A DNA stretch of 64,000 bases. Origin: Spirochaetota bacterium (GTDB taxonomy: Bacteria; Spirochaetota; UBA4802; JAFGDQ01). The stretch is from positions 16,601-80,600 of the forward strand of contig JAXHTS010000078.1 in the NCBI GenBank assembly GCA_034190085.1, written 5' to 3'. The notes under the pieces are model-generated. The model made no database searches, was not told the DNA's origin, and was given only the letters and a program-made list of their open reading frames with translations. Below are positions 1 through 7,925 of this stretch, piece after piece. Position 1 is the stretch's first letter, and every line of letters begins with the position of its first letter. A program made the translations under genes and the position numbers.

Positions 1-1
1 A

Positions 2-1438
2 GATTCCAGGAGAAGGAATGTCCCGGATGGTAGGTATAAATATTCCTTTATTGCATGGGATGAGAGGGATAATATTGCAGAGTCAAAGGATGGGATTATA
101 TATGTCGATAATACTCCCCCTGAGGTAAAGATAAAAACAGAATATCTCCTCTTCTCTCCCAATGGAGATGATCAAAAGGATACCATAAAAATAGGATTGG
201 ATGTAACAACCTCGATTGATGATGAGTGGAGGGCAGGATTTACGGATTCAGGGGGCAATATAATTAGGTCTTTTCAATGGGTAGGGGATCAGTTTCCCGA
301 TTCAGTTGTATGGGATGGTAGGGATAACATTGGGGTTGAGGCTAAAGAAGGACTCTATTCCTTTTTTATCGAATCAAATGATAGGGCTGGTAATAGGGTA
401 GAGAAATTCAAGAGAGAGATTTCACTCACTCGAAAGTACGAAGTAGCAGATTTGACAACATCAATGGAATATTTTTCTTATAATATGAATAATGATATTT
501 CATTCTATCCATACATCTCACAAACAGAAGGACTCCAAGAGTGGAGTATAATTATCACTGATAAGGATCAGAATGAGATGAGGCGAATCGATGGGAAGAT
601 TGACTTTCCAAAGTTTATCAAGTGGGATGGCAGGAATAGAAATGGAAAGAGGCTGAAGGATGGAAGGTATTCCTATAAAATCAGCACAAGATTTAACAGC
701 GGGAATAGGCCAGCATCCTTCCAAAAGGAAATAATAATAGATAGCACTCCACCGCGTGTGTCTTTAGATTATTCCCCTAGTCTCTTTTCTCCTGATGAAG
801 ATGGCAATAATGACATATTGACTATTTTCCCTGAAGCAAAGGATCAGTTCGGCATCACAGAATGGAGTTTAGATATATATGCATCCTCAGGGTCAAAATT
901 TAGGACATTTAAGGGCAAGTCAGAGTTAGCAGGTGAGATTAAATGGGATGGGGTAGGGAAGTCGAATATGCTGGTTGAATCAGCGGCGGATTATTATCTT
1001 CAGCTTACAGCAACAGATCTTGCCAGAAACATATCCAAGACAGAGCGGATAAGATTGCCAATAGATGTGCTGGTGGTTGTAACTGAACGTGGATTCAAGA
1101 TTATGATCAGTAATATTGAATTTAAGTTTGACAGCGCAAATCTTACAGGAAGGGCATTCCCAATCTTGAATAGGGTGGCAGAGATACTAGACAAATACAG
1201 CAGATATAATATTATGATTGAGGGTCATACCTGTGACATTGGTGAGGAGAAGTATAATCTAAAATTGTCTGAGGATAGGGCAAATTCTGTTAGGGGTTAT
1301 CTTATCTCAAAGGGAATCGACGAAGACAGATTGACATTCCGTGGGATGGGGGAGACAGCCCCCTTTCTTCCAAATACCACTTCAGAGAATCAGAGGAGGA
1401 ATAGGCGAGTGGAATTTTTATTACTTAAGAAGAAATAA
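2..1438 (+). CDS. Ig-like repeat protein with C-terminal OmpA peptidoglycan-binding domain (5' partial)
   Basis: The frame is open back to base 2, so the gene starts before the window; an internal ATG at 197 is not the real start. About 478 residues are visible. The first 360 or so carry repeated FlgD/gingipain-type Ig-like units, recognisable by FSPNGDDQKDT and FSPDEDGNNDI, each followed by a WDGR-type turn and DGxYSY. The last ~105 residues are an OmpA domain: FKFDSANL, IEGHTCDIG, LSEDRANSVRGYL, and NQRRNRRVEF at the end. OmpA domains bind peptidoglycan non-covalently, so the protein probably ties an envelope structure to the wall. Signal peptide and total length cannot be judged. The family call is firm; the role is inferred. 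Confidence 0.9.
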   Translation, partial: DSRRRNVPDGRYKYSFIAWDERDNIAESKDGIIYVDNTPPEVKIKTEYLLFSPNGDDQKDTIKIGLDVTTSIDDEWRAGFTDSGGNIIRSFQWVGDQFPDSVVWDGRDNIGVEAKEGLYSFFIESNDRAGNRVEKFKREISLTRKYEVADLTTSMEYFSYNMNNDISFYPYISQTEGLQEWSIIITDKDQNEMRRIDGKIDFPKFIKWDGRNRNGKRLKDGRYSYKISTRFNSGNRPASFQKEIIIDSTPPRVSLDYSPSLFSPDEDGNNDILTIFPEAKDQFGITEWSLDIYASSGSKFRTFKGKSELAGEIKWDGVGKSNMLVESAADYYLQLTATDLARNISKTERIRLPIDVLVVVTERGFKIMISNIEFKFDSANLTGRAFPILNRVAEILDKYSRYNIMIEGHTCDIGEEKYNLKLSEDRANSVRGYLISKGIDEDRLTFRGMGETAPFLPNTTSENQRRNRRVEFLLLKKK

Positions 1439-1524
1439 TTTAATATAGCCACAGGCAGCTTAGGCCTGACATCACTGCAAGTCAGTTCAAATGAATTCTT
1501 TGATGCTTATAACCATAAATAATA

Positions 1525-2322
1525 ATGGATAGAAAAATGTATGCGGTATTCACTGATCTTGATGGAACAATGCTGGATTTTCATACATACAGCTATGAAA
1601 AAGCGTTAGACGGGATTAAAATTTTAAATGAAAATGGCGTTTTGCTCATCCCTGTATCAAGTAAAACTTTACCTGAGATGAAGGAACTGCATCGGGAGCT
1701 GAATCTTGCTTACCCCTTTATATTTGAAAATGGAGGCGGAATTGCTTTCCCTTCCCAGGTGAAGGAAGGTGATTTCAGGATTGAGATACTTGGTATAGGT
1801 ATAGAGGAATTAAAGGAAAAGTTTGGGGTATTGAGAGAGGTGTTACAGACCCCAATACGGACATTATTGGAGATGGATATACAGGAGATAATAGCGGAGA
1901 CAAATCTTTCAAAAAAAAGCGCCAAGTTTGCTAAAGATCGTTTAACCTCACTCCCCTTTTTGCCTTCTTCGTCTGAGAAGAAGATTGACATCTTAAAAGC
2001 AAACGATCTTTTAGAGAGACATAAGATTAAGATTACAAAGGGTGGAAGATATTATCACATTTCTGATGAGAATGCTGACAAGGGGAAGGCTGTGAGGAGG
2101 GTTATCGATTATATTAAATCGTCATATGGAATCGATGAAGTCATTTCAGTTGGAATAGGAGACAGTGAGAATGATATCCCTATGTTGGAGGTTGTGGATA
2201 TCCCATTTCTTGTAAAAAAGTATGACAACACAACAATTGAGACTGCGCTTAAGGTAAGGAGAACAGAGAAGATTGGTCCAGCAGGGTTTTCAGAGGCCAT
2301 GAGGTCAATCTTTTGTGATTGA
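1525..2322 (+). CDS. mpgP: Mannosyl-3-phosphoglycerate phosphatase-like HAD hydrolase
   Basis: A 265-residue HAD-superfamily phosphatase of the Cof/MPGP type. Motif I is DLDGTML (D11, D13), motif II lies in VSSKT, the family GGRYYHI segment is present, and motif IV is GIGDSENDIPML. Family members dephosphorylate mannosyl-3-phosphoglycerate to mannosylglycerate, a compatible solute, but related enzymes act on glucosyl-3-phosphoglycerate or other sugar phosphates. No mannosyl-3-phosphoglycerate synthase lies in the window, so the substrate is not established. The start ATG has no good Shine-Dalgarno sequence; a second Met at residue 5 is possible. It stands 86 bp after the OmpA gene and shares its direction. 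Confidence 0.82.
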   Translation: MDRKMYAVFTDLDGTMLDFHTYSYEKALDGIKILNENGVLLIPVSSKTLPEMKELHRELNLAYPFIFENGGGIAFPSQVKEGDFRIEILGIGIEELKEKFGVLREVLQTPIRTLLEMDIQEIIAETNLSKKSAKFAKDRLTSLPFLPSSSEKKIDILKANDLLERHKIKITKGGRYYHISDENADKGKAVRRVIDYIKSSYGIDEVISVGIGDSENDIPMLEVVDIPFLVKKYDNTTIETALKVRRTEKIGPAGFSEAMRSIFCD

Positions 2323-2396
2323 TGTGATATGTTATTTAAGCTACGATGTAGCTTTATATATAGTGTAACATAATTATTACATAAGGGAGATAGTTT

Positions 2397-2984
2397 ATGG
2401 CATGGTATAACTCGCTATTGAAATTTTTCTCAAGTTCTTCTGGAGGCATTATTGACAGTATAGCGGATTCTATTGATCGATTTGTTACCACCGATGAGGA
2501 GAAGACCAAACTTAGAATGGAATTGCAGAAATTGGAGGTTGAACAGCAGAGGAATAGTTTTGAATTTCAGCAGCAGATGCAGGAGCTAATCCAGAAGAGA
2601 GAGTCAGAGATAGAGCAAACTATAAGGAGTGAACTCGAAGCGAAGTCGGAGATAATGCTGGCAGAGTTGCGTCAGGATGATAAGTATACTAAAAGGGCTC
2701 GACCAACTGTAGTATATGTTGGGCTTATTTTTATATTGTTAGAAATTTTTGGCTTGAGGCATATAATCCTTAGCAAATTATGTGCTGATAATTTTGGGGA
2801 TATAATTAAAAGCTCCGATTCTATTTTTAAGACCTTTCTTATAGCGTGGAGCGGTGTGATAGGGGTTTATTCAATAGGCAGATCAGCTGAAAAGAGGGGT
2901 TTAAGAGGCAAGTTGACGTCACTCGTAACGGGCGAAATTCCTCCCCAAGTTAAGCTAAGTGAAAGGCCAAAAATACAATGGTAG
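2397..2984 (+). CDS. 3TM-type holin-like membrane protein
   Basis: A 195-residue protein with a Ser/Gly-rich amphipathic N-terminus, a charged coiled-coil segment around residues 32-90, then hydrophobic segments near 104-122 and 145-163 and a basic tail. This order matches the holin family known from gene transfer agents and phages (Holin of 3TMs); only two of the expected membrane segments are strong here. Holins permeabilise the inner membrane so that an endolysin reaches the wall. The next gene overlaps it by 7 bp and encodes an amidase, which supports a holin-endolysin pair. A GGGAGA Shine-Dalgarno lies 6-7 nt before the ATG. No phage structural gene is nearby. Confidence 0.72.
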   Translation: MAWYNSLLKFFSSSSGGIIDSIADSIDRFVTTDEEKTKLRMELQKLEVEQQRNSFEFQQQMQELIQKRESEIEQTIRSELEAKSEIMLAELRQDDKYTKRARPTVVYVGLIFILLEIFGLRHIILSKLCADNFGDIIKSSDSIFKTFLIAWSGVIGVYSIGRSAEKRGLRGKLTSLVTGEIPPQVKLSERPKIQW

Positions 2985-3478
2985 ATGTAATATTTCACTG
3001 TTCTGATTCCAGATTTGGAAATACAGCATTGATTACCATGTGGCATACATTGCCGCCTCGAGAGGTTGTTCAAAATGGGAAAAGATATAAGGGTAATGGA
3101 TGGGATAATATAGGGTATCACTACGTCATTCTGAATGGATGGCTAAATCTTAATAGATATAATTCAAGATATAATGGGTACATTGAAACCGGAAGGCCAT
3201 TGGATGAGGATCACCTAATAGAATCTGGTGAAAGGGGGGCTCATGTCAGGGGATTTAATAGGAATTCCGTCGGGATATGCTTAATTGGCAAGTCTGGCGA
3301 ATTTACAGATGAGCAGCTTAATTCCGCATTAGAGATAACCCTTTCCATGGAAAAGCAATTTATTATAATTAACCTGCTTCAACATAGCGATCTCGATATG
3401 AGTAAACCCTATTGTGCTGGATTGGATATGGATCAGTTTAAGATAAATTATGAGATCTATAAGGAGTGGCAATTATAA
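2978..3478 (+). CDS. N-acetylmuramoyl-L-alanine amidase, T7-lysozyme/PGRP type (endolysin-like)
   Basis: A 166-residue amidase_2/PGRP-fold protein that cleaves the bond between N-acetylmuramic acid and L-alanine in peptidoglycan. Visible family features are the N-terminal zinc His in FHCSDS (H7), GWDNIGYHYVI (Tyr/His pair at 47-48), GAHVRGFNRNSVGICLIG at 87-104, and the late zinc ligands H136 (QHSDLD) and C146 (PYCAG). There is no signal peptide and no cell-wall binding domain, as expected for an endolysin that needs a holin. Its ATG overlaps the holin stop codon (ATGGTAG), indicating translational coupling. Length and layout match small phage amidases. Confidence 0.85.
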   Translation: MVDVIFHCSDSRFGNTALITMWHTLPPREVVQNGKRYKGNGWDNIGYHYVILNGWLNLNRYNSRYNGYIETGRPLDEDHLIESGERGAHVRGFNRNSVGICLIGKSGEFTDEQLNSALEITLSMEKQFIIINLLQHSDLDMSKPYCAGLDMDQFKINYEIYKEWQL

Positions 3479-3584
3479 GGGTATTAATTCACAATGGGGA
3501 GGGTAACCGTTATTATCCAGAATAAATTGAGAATAAGCTACCAGATGTTGAGATAAGGATAGGTTATTAGCAGCTATTATCAAT

Positions 3585-4646
3585 ATGAAGGGGTTATTGG
3601 CGATTGCAGTGCTTTTCTCATTCCTTTTTTGCGGAAGGGTTGAAGAGCTTGGCATCTTTGGGGAATCCAGAAAGGGGGATGTGCTTGGTCAGGATGGCAT
3701 TACGCCAATTATATTGTCAGATTCAATAGTACTATGGACTTTTGGCGATACAATCCTAGGGACATGGAAGGGTAATATCTCAACATCAGCAACCTTTTCT
3801 GAGTCGGTTAATATCACTGATATGATCTCGAATTCGCTTGCATTTTCTGAAGTCCCAACACCAGAAAATGTCAGGAATTTGAGATTTTTTTATTTAAAGG
3901 AGGAAGGCAGGGTCTGTCAATTCTTAAAATATAGAAAGGATGAGAATCCGAGGCTATACAGACTTTGGCCTGTAGACGGGGTAAGAATTGATAATAGGGT
4001 TTATATATATTATTATATAATAAAGATGAACTGGCCCACCTCCTTTCATATGATGGGTGTAGGGATTGCAGTATGGAATATACCGAATAATTGGAATATT
4101 GGAGATGATGTCGAGTTCAAGAGGCTTCCAAATCTCTTCCCATCTTCATATCCTGCCTTTGGCGCAACCGTTTTAAGGAAGGGGAATTACATATATACAG
4201 CAGGTCATTACAAAGAAAAGGATTATACTTCGCCAATAAAGATAGCCAGAGTAGATGTTAAAGGGATAGAGAACCGCGCATCATATGATTATCTTACACG
4301 GGATGGGAATTGGGTGAAAAACATCGAAAATGGTGAGCCCTTTCTGGGAGATGTGATGGGGGAATGCTCAATCTCTTATAATGAAAATTCTGGTATGTAT
4401 GTGATCATATACTGTCAGACAATGACTGGAAGGATAATAATGGTCGCCTTCAGCGATTTTAGGGAGCTCTATAAATCTCAAAAGAGGATTATCTATGAAC
4501 CTCCTATGTTGGTTCCCAATGGCACAAATAGATCCCTGTGGTATTATTCTGGGAAGGAGATATTCTCTTCTGGGGACTTAATATTTGTTATTTATATTAA
4601 TCCATTAGAATATCAACCCTATCTGCTAAAACTTACTATGAAATAG
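3585..4646 (+). CDS. Putative lipoprotein with DUF4185-like beta-propeller
   Basis: A 353-residue exported protein. The hydrophobic N-terminus ends in FLFCGR, an atypical lipobox of the loose kind seen in spirochaetes, so lipid attachment at Cys16 is likely but not certain. After it, LGQDGITPIILSDSIVLWTFGDTILG resembles the opening of DUF4185/glycosidase-like five-bladed propellers, and later blocks (GHYKEKDY, GECSISYNENSGMYVIIY) fit that fold. No catalytic residues can be assigned, and the substrate is unknown. It lies 106 bp after the amidase on the same strand and converges on the CooT operon with only 11 bp between stops. The call rests on fold resemblance only. Confidence 0.55.
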   Translation: MKGLLAIAVLFSFLFCGRVEELGIFGESRKGDVLGQDGITPIILSDSIVLWTFGDTILGTWKGNISTSATFSESVNITDMISNSLAFSEVPTPENVRNLRFFYLKEEGRVCQFLKYRKDENPRLYRLWPVDGVRIDNRVYIYYYIIKMNWPTSFHMMGVGIAVWNIPNNWNIGDDVEFKRLPNLFPSSYPAFGATVLRKGNYIYTAGHYKEKDYTSPIKIARVDVKGIENRASYDYLTRDGNWVKNIENGEPFLGDVMGECSISYNENSGMYVIIYCQTMTGRIIMVAFSDFRELYKSQKRIIYEPPMLVPNGTNRSLWYYSGKEIFSSGDLIFVIYINPLEYQPYLLKLTMK

Positions 4647-4657
4647 CCTTGAATATA

Positions 4658-4915
4658 CTACCTTCCCTCCATTTTTTTGTAAGCCAAACTAATATGCTTA
4701 TTGACCTCTTTTAAGAGACTGATAATCTCTTTCAACTCTGAAGCCACATCATTTAATCCCATCTCTTCTGTTTTCTTTAGCCATTTTTCATGATCATTTA
4801 TATGTTCTTTGTTATGACTCAGCCAGTATTTCATTAACATTTTTAACTTTTCATAGTCAGTTTTAGCAGTTTCAGAGTCATGATTATGACTATGATGATG
4901 ATTGTGATCATGCAT
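4658..4915 (-). CDS. Small His-rich protein paired with CooT
   Basis: An 85-residue protein whose first 13 residues contain seven His (M-H-D-H-N-H-H-H-S-H-N-H-D), followed by a helical, charged domain with further His residues (WLSHNKEHINDHEKW). It starts 2 nt after the cooT stop codon and is certainly co-transcribed. A His-rich tail next to a nickel-binding CooT-family gene points to metal binding or storage, probably nickel. I know similar short helical proteins sit beside CooT in anaerobes but no function is established. The gene is short yet the operon layout and amino-acid composition make it convincing. Confidence 0.75.
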   Translation of the reverse strand: MHDHNHHHSHNHDSETAKTDYEKLKMLMKYWLSHNKEHINDHEKWLKKTEEMGLNDVASELKEIISLLKEVNKHISLAYKKMEGR

Positions 4916-4917
4916 TA

Positions 4918-5112
4918 TCAGTCCTTCCTCTCGCCAAGTATAATATAATTTTCCATGAGGTTTGTTTCTTTAATAAAAAAACCTTCGATTTCCTTTTTTT
5001 CACCAAAAATTGAATTTATTTCAATTCTGCCATCATTATCTATAATTGAAGCGGCCTCTTCAATAATGATTTCGCTATTTTTATCTTTTAGATACACCTT
5101 TGAAAGACACAT
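4918..5112 (-). CDS. cooT: CooT-family nickel-binding protein
   Basis: A 64-residue protein opening with MCLSKVYL, the signature of CooT-family proteins, in which Cys2 of a dimer binds Ni(II). The rest is a small beta-barrel-like sequence (EEAASIIDNDGRIEINSIFGEKKEIEG in shorter form) consistent with the family. CooT was described with carbon monoxide dehydrogenase maturation, but many homologues stand without CODH, as here; no nickel enzyme lies in the window. A strong AGGAGG Shine-Dalgarno is 5-6 nt upstream of the ATG. It heads a two-gene operon with the His-rich protein. Confidence 0.82.
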   Translation of the reverse strand: MCLSKVYLKDKNSEIIIEEAASIIDNDGRIEINSIFGEKKEIEGFFIKETNLMENYIILGERKD

Positions 5113-5639
5113 TCAAATCCTCCTCTGCTATGTTAACATTTCATCAATATTCTAATCAATGATTCTTTATCAATTTGTCCTAATATATATTAGGATAGGT
5201 GAAAGATCTCTTATATCCTTTTTCAGCTTCATGTCAATTTATAATTGACTTATTAGGATAAATATATATAGGATGCTTCAGTTTGATGTTATTAATGAGT
5301 TATGATCTGGATATGTCAATATGTTTAGCATTGTATAATAATTATTTTCATTCAATACAATTATATTATCAAATAATAAGAGAGAACTATACTATAATAA
5401 TTACCAATAGCTTGGCAGTAAACTTATTAGTTTTATTAAATACTCTTTTTTAACATACTTAGAGGAAATTTGTATTTATAAATATTATCCTCTTGAAATA
5501 GCATTTTGATAATTAGAGAAATAATATTATTTGAAATATCAATACCCCAGAAAGGGATAAAAGGCCCATGCATCTCTCTAAAGAGTAAAAGGGCAGCTTC
5601 CTCATCCGCATACTGATTACACTAATACAATAACTTATA
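5113..5639. other. Divergent AT-rich intergenic region
   Basis: No gene is visible on either strand in these 527 bases. The region separates the cooT operon (minus) from the repeat lipoprotein (plus), so it must hold both promoters. It carries a perfect 18-bp palindrome and a second copy of its half-site, listed separately. A GC-richer patch at about 5555-5610 has no recognisable RNA fold. Confidence 0.6.
5178..5195. promoter_or_regulatory. 18-bp perfect palindrome upstream of cooT, candidate operator
   Basis: TCCTAATATATATTAGGA reads the same on both strands. It lies 66 bp before the cooT start codon, a usual operator distance. The half-site TATTAGGATA at 5188-5197 occurs again at 5251-5260. 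This could be a metal-sensor site, but it is not the NikR consensus and no regulator gene is adjacent. An AT-rich palindrome may also arise by chance. Confidence 0.4.
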
Positions 5640-7235
5640 ATGTTTATTAATATTATTAACAAAGGTGTACAAGTCAAAAGGAAATTTATATCTCAATTGA
5701 TATCCCTTTTCATTATTTTAGCCATTATGATGTCCTGTAACACAAAAACATATGAGGAGATTGAACCTAATGATGCCTTTTCCAGAGCTAATCGAATTGA
5801 GACCAATTCAATAGTGGAGGGATTGCTAAATACACTAGATGATATTGATTTTTACAGGCTTGAGGTAATAACCCCAATGGTGGTTGACGTCTCCATTGCT
5901 CCAGTGAAGGGGGTTAATCATGCTTTTCAGATTTGGGGGTATGATGGTTCTCATGTGTTAATGAAACATGTAGATGATTTGAGAAAGTCTTCACCTGAGC
6001 GAATATGCAATTTATTTGTAAATAAGGGTGTATATTATATAACAGTTCTGCATGGCGAGATGGATAAGGTAAATGGAAATAGCCAGAATAAATATAAATT
6101 GCGATTGTCTGGAAGGGAATGGGATAACGAAGAGCATGAAACCAATGATAGCAATAAGAATGCAAACCTATTGGAGGTGGGAAGTGAAATTCTAGGCTAT
6201 TTCTCCCCATCATATAATAGAATGAACTATAGCGAAAATCACCCATTGCGGGAGGAAGACTGGTATTATCTAAATGTTGAGTTAGATAGCGAAAAACCGA
6301 TACTTCTAAATATTGAACTATCGGGGGTGCCAGAGATCAATTCTATCCTGCACTTTTTAGATTTTGAGCAGGATGAAATAGGATCTTCGGATATGAATGG
6401 CCTAGGACAAGGAGAACTTTTGAAGGATATTGGTATTTCTATATCTGGAATATATTATATTATGGTTGCCTCGAACTTCGAATCTAATTGTGATGTGCCA
6501 TATAGGTTATTAGTTACTTCAAGGGATTATGATCATTCTTCAGAGATTGAACCAAATAATATAATCGATCAGGCTAATGTTATTGTTGGTGATAATGTGA
6601 AGGGCAGGATATTCCCTAAAGGGGATATAGATTATTATTTATATAATAATATTAGTAGTGAAAATAAGATATATAAAATTGAAGTAATCCCTCCAGGTGA
6701 TCTGGATATCAAGTTTGAAATATATAGCAGCAATGACAAAAGGCTTTTTGAGATTGATTGTTATGCAAAAGGGGTGAGGGAAATAATGCCCAATGCCCTT
6801 CTATTCAGCGATTATTATATAAAGGTGATGTCTAAGGGGGGTGAATATGATCATGATTTCCCTTATCAAGTATCTGTATCCTCTTCCCCTTTTTCTGAGG
6901 GGAATGAAATAGAGCCGAATGACAAGAAGGGATTGGCTAATGTGATACGCAATGACATTATTAAGGGTTATATCTCCAGCAAGGGGGACAAGGATTATTA
7001 TTATTTAGAGTACAATCGAAGAGTAATGAAGAAATTTACTGTATATGGAGTAAAGGATTCGGAGTTAAAGATATCTATTACTGATCCCTTGGGTTATACA
7101 ATAAAATCAGAAATCCTGAGAGGTGATGAATCTAAATCTATCATTGAAATGATAGATAATAAGGGTTATGTTGTTGTGGAATCTCTAGTTGAGAATTATG
7201 ATGGACCATATAAAATTGAAATCGGAGAGAAATAG
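5640..7235 (+). CDS. Lipoprotein with four PPC-like repeats
   Basis: A 531-residue protein with a basic N-terminus, hydrophobic stretch and lipobox IMMSC near residue 33, so a likely lipoprotein. The mature part consists of four units, each opening with an E-I-E-P-N-D-type motif followed by an A-N: EEIEPNDAFSRAN, EEHETNDSNKNAN, SEIEPNNIIDQAN and NEIEPNDKKGLAN. Each continues with G-x(n)-D-x-D-(F/Y)-Y (DDIDFYRLE, KGDIDYYLY, KGDKDYYYLE). This is the pattern of pre-peptidase C-terminal (PPC) beta-sandwich domains, usually found as appendages of secreted proteases; no protease domain is present here. The next gene starts immediately after its stop codon. Confidence 0.78.
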   Translation: MFINIINKGVQVKRKFISQLISLFIILAIMMSCNTKTYEEIEPNDAFSRANRIETNSIVEGLLNTLDDIDFYRLEVITPMVVDVSIAPVKGVNHAFQIWGYDGSHVLMKHVDDLRKSSPERICNLFVNKGVYYITVLHGEMDKVNGNSQNKYKLRLSGREWDNEEHETNDSNKNANLLEVGSEILGYFSPSYNRMNYSENHPLREEDWYYLNVELDSEKPILLNIELSGVPEINSILHFLDFEQDEIGSSDMNGLGQGELLKDIGISISGIYYIMVASNFESNCDVPYRLLVTSRDYDHSSEIEPNNIIDQANVIVGDNVKGRIFPKGDIDYYLYNNISSENKIYKIEVIPPGDLDIKFEIYSSNDKRLFEIDCYAKGVREIMPNALLFSDYYIKVMSKGGEYDHDFPYQVSVSSSPFSEGNEIEPNDKKGLANVIRNDIIKGYISSKGDKDYYYLEYNRRVMKKFTVYGVKDSELKISITDPLGYTIKSEILRGDESKSIIEMIDNKGYVVVESLVENYDGPYKIEIGEK

Positions 7236-7703
7236 ATGGGGATTATGGGAAGGTGTTTGTATTTTATATATCTAATAATATTGATATTTCAGCTTTTCTG
7301 TGTTGAGGAGAGGAAAACCGTTAAGGATATCAGGGTTTACAGAGAACCCAAGGGTTATAATATTAAATTTATAGGTTATGATATTAATATTAATAATCCT
7401 GAAAGGGATAGGAGGGCATATTACAAGGTTTATATTGATAAGCTTGAAGTAGGTAGAACTACAATAGGTTTGGAGTCGCAGTTGAAGACATTTGAATATA
7501 AGATCCAGAGCAATAGGCATCTTTTGATGGTTGAGAAGTATGCATTGGATGAAAAGAGGGGTAAGTATATCAAATTGAATAATATTGAGCAACCCAAACC
7601 GAATTTCATTTATTTTAATCTTCCACTTGATAAAGTAGTAGTCATTACCCTAATTAATGATATTATTTATAATAAATCATCATTTGGAATAGATGTTGAA
7701 TGA
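7236..7703 (+). CDS. Small exported protein of unknown function
   Basis: A 155-residue protein with a hydrophobic N-terminal segment ending in FQLFCVEERK, possibly a loose lipobox at Cys22. The remainder is a beta-rich domain with no family that I recognise (VYREPKGYNIKFIGYDINI, YKVYIDKLEVGRTTIGLES). Its ATG follows the previous TAG without a gap, so it is translationally coupled to the PPC-repeat lipoprotein, and the two products probably act together at the envelope. The function is unknown. Confidence 0.65.
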   Translation: MGIMGRCLYFIYLIILIFQLFCVEERKTVKDIRVYREPKGYNIKFIGYDININNPERDRRAYYKVYIDKLEVGRTTIGLESQLKTFEYKIQSNRHLLMVEKYALDEKRGKYIKLNNIEQPKPNFIYFNLPLDKVVVITLINDIIYNKSSFGIDVE

Positions 7704-7733
7704 ATAAGATAATCTAAATAATCCACTATTTTT

Positions 7734-7755
7734 GAGAAGGGAGAGATGCCTTCTC
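7734..7755. terminator. Hairpin after the PPC lipoprotein pair
   Basis: GAGAAGG (7734-7740) pairs with CCTTCTC (7749-7755) around an 8-nt loop, 30 bp after the stop codon at 7703. It is not followed by a clear U tract, so it may slow or protect transcripts and not be a classical intrinsic terminator. Confidence 0.35.
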
Positions 7756-7852
7756 TTCATTAAATCCAGATAAACGCAAATATTCAACTTTTAGTATCAT
7801 TCAATTAGATAAGTATATAATTCTACAGAATATGGGATAGTAAATGAGAGTA

Positions 7853-7870
7853 ACCCTATTGTAGTAGGGT
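7853..7870. promoter_or_regulatory. Inverted repeat upstream of dnaG
   Basis: ACCCTA (7853-7858) and TAGGGT (7865-7870) form a 6-bp perfect inverted repeat with a 6-nt spacer, 55 bp before the dnaG start. It stands out against the AT-rich surroundings and could be an operator or a leader hairpin. No family can be named. Confidence 0.3.
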
Positions 7871-7925
7871 ACAATATATTTATCGCAAAAGTCTTTTGAA
7901 TCTTAATATTAGATCTATGTAGGTT

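Noticed and set aside
2397..4646. Prophage or integrated element
   Set aside because: Only the two lysis genes look phage-related; no integrase, attachment repeats, structural genes or change of base composition was seen.
3585..4646. Second lysis enzyme (glycosidase) of the cassette
   Set aside because: The protein carries a lipoprotein-type signal and a propeller-like pattern with no muramidase or glucosaminidase motif, and is 106 bp apart from the amidase.
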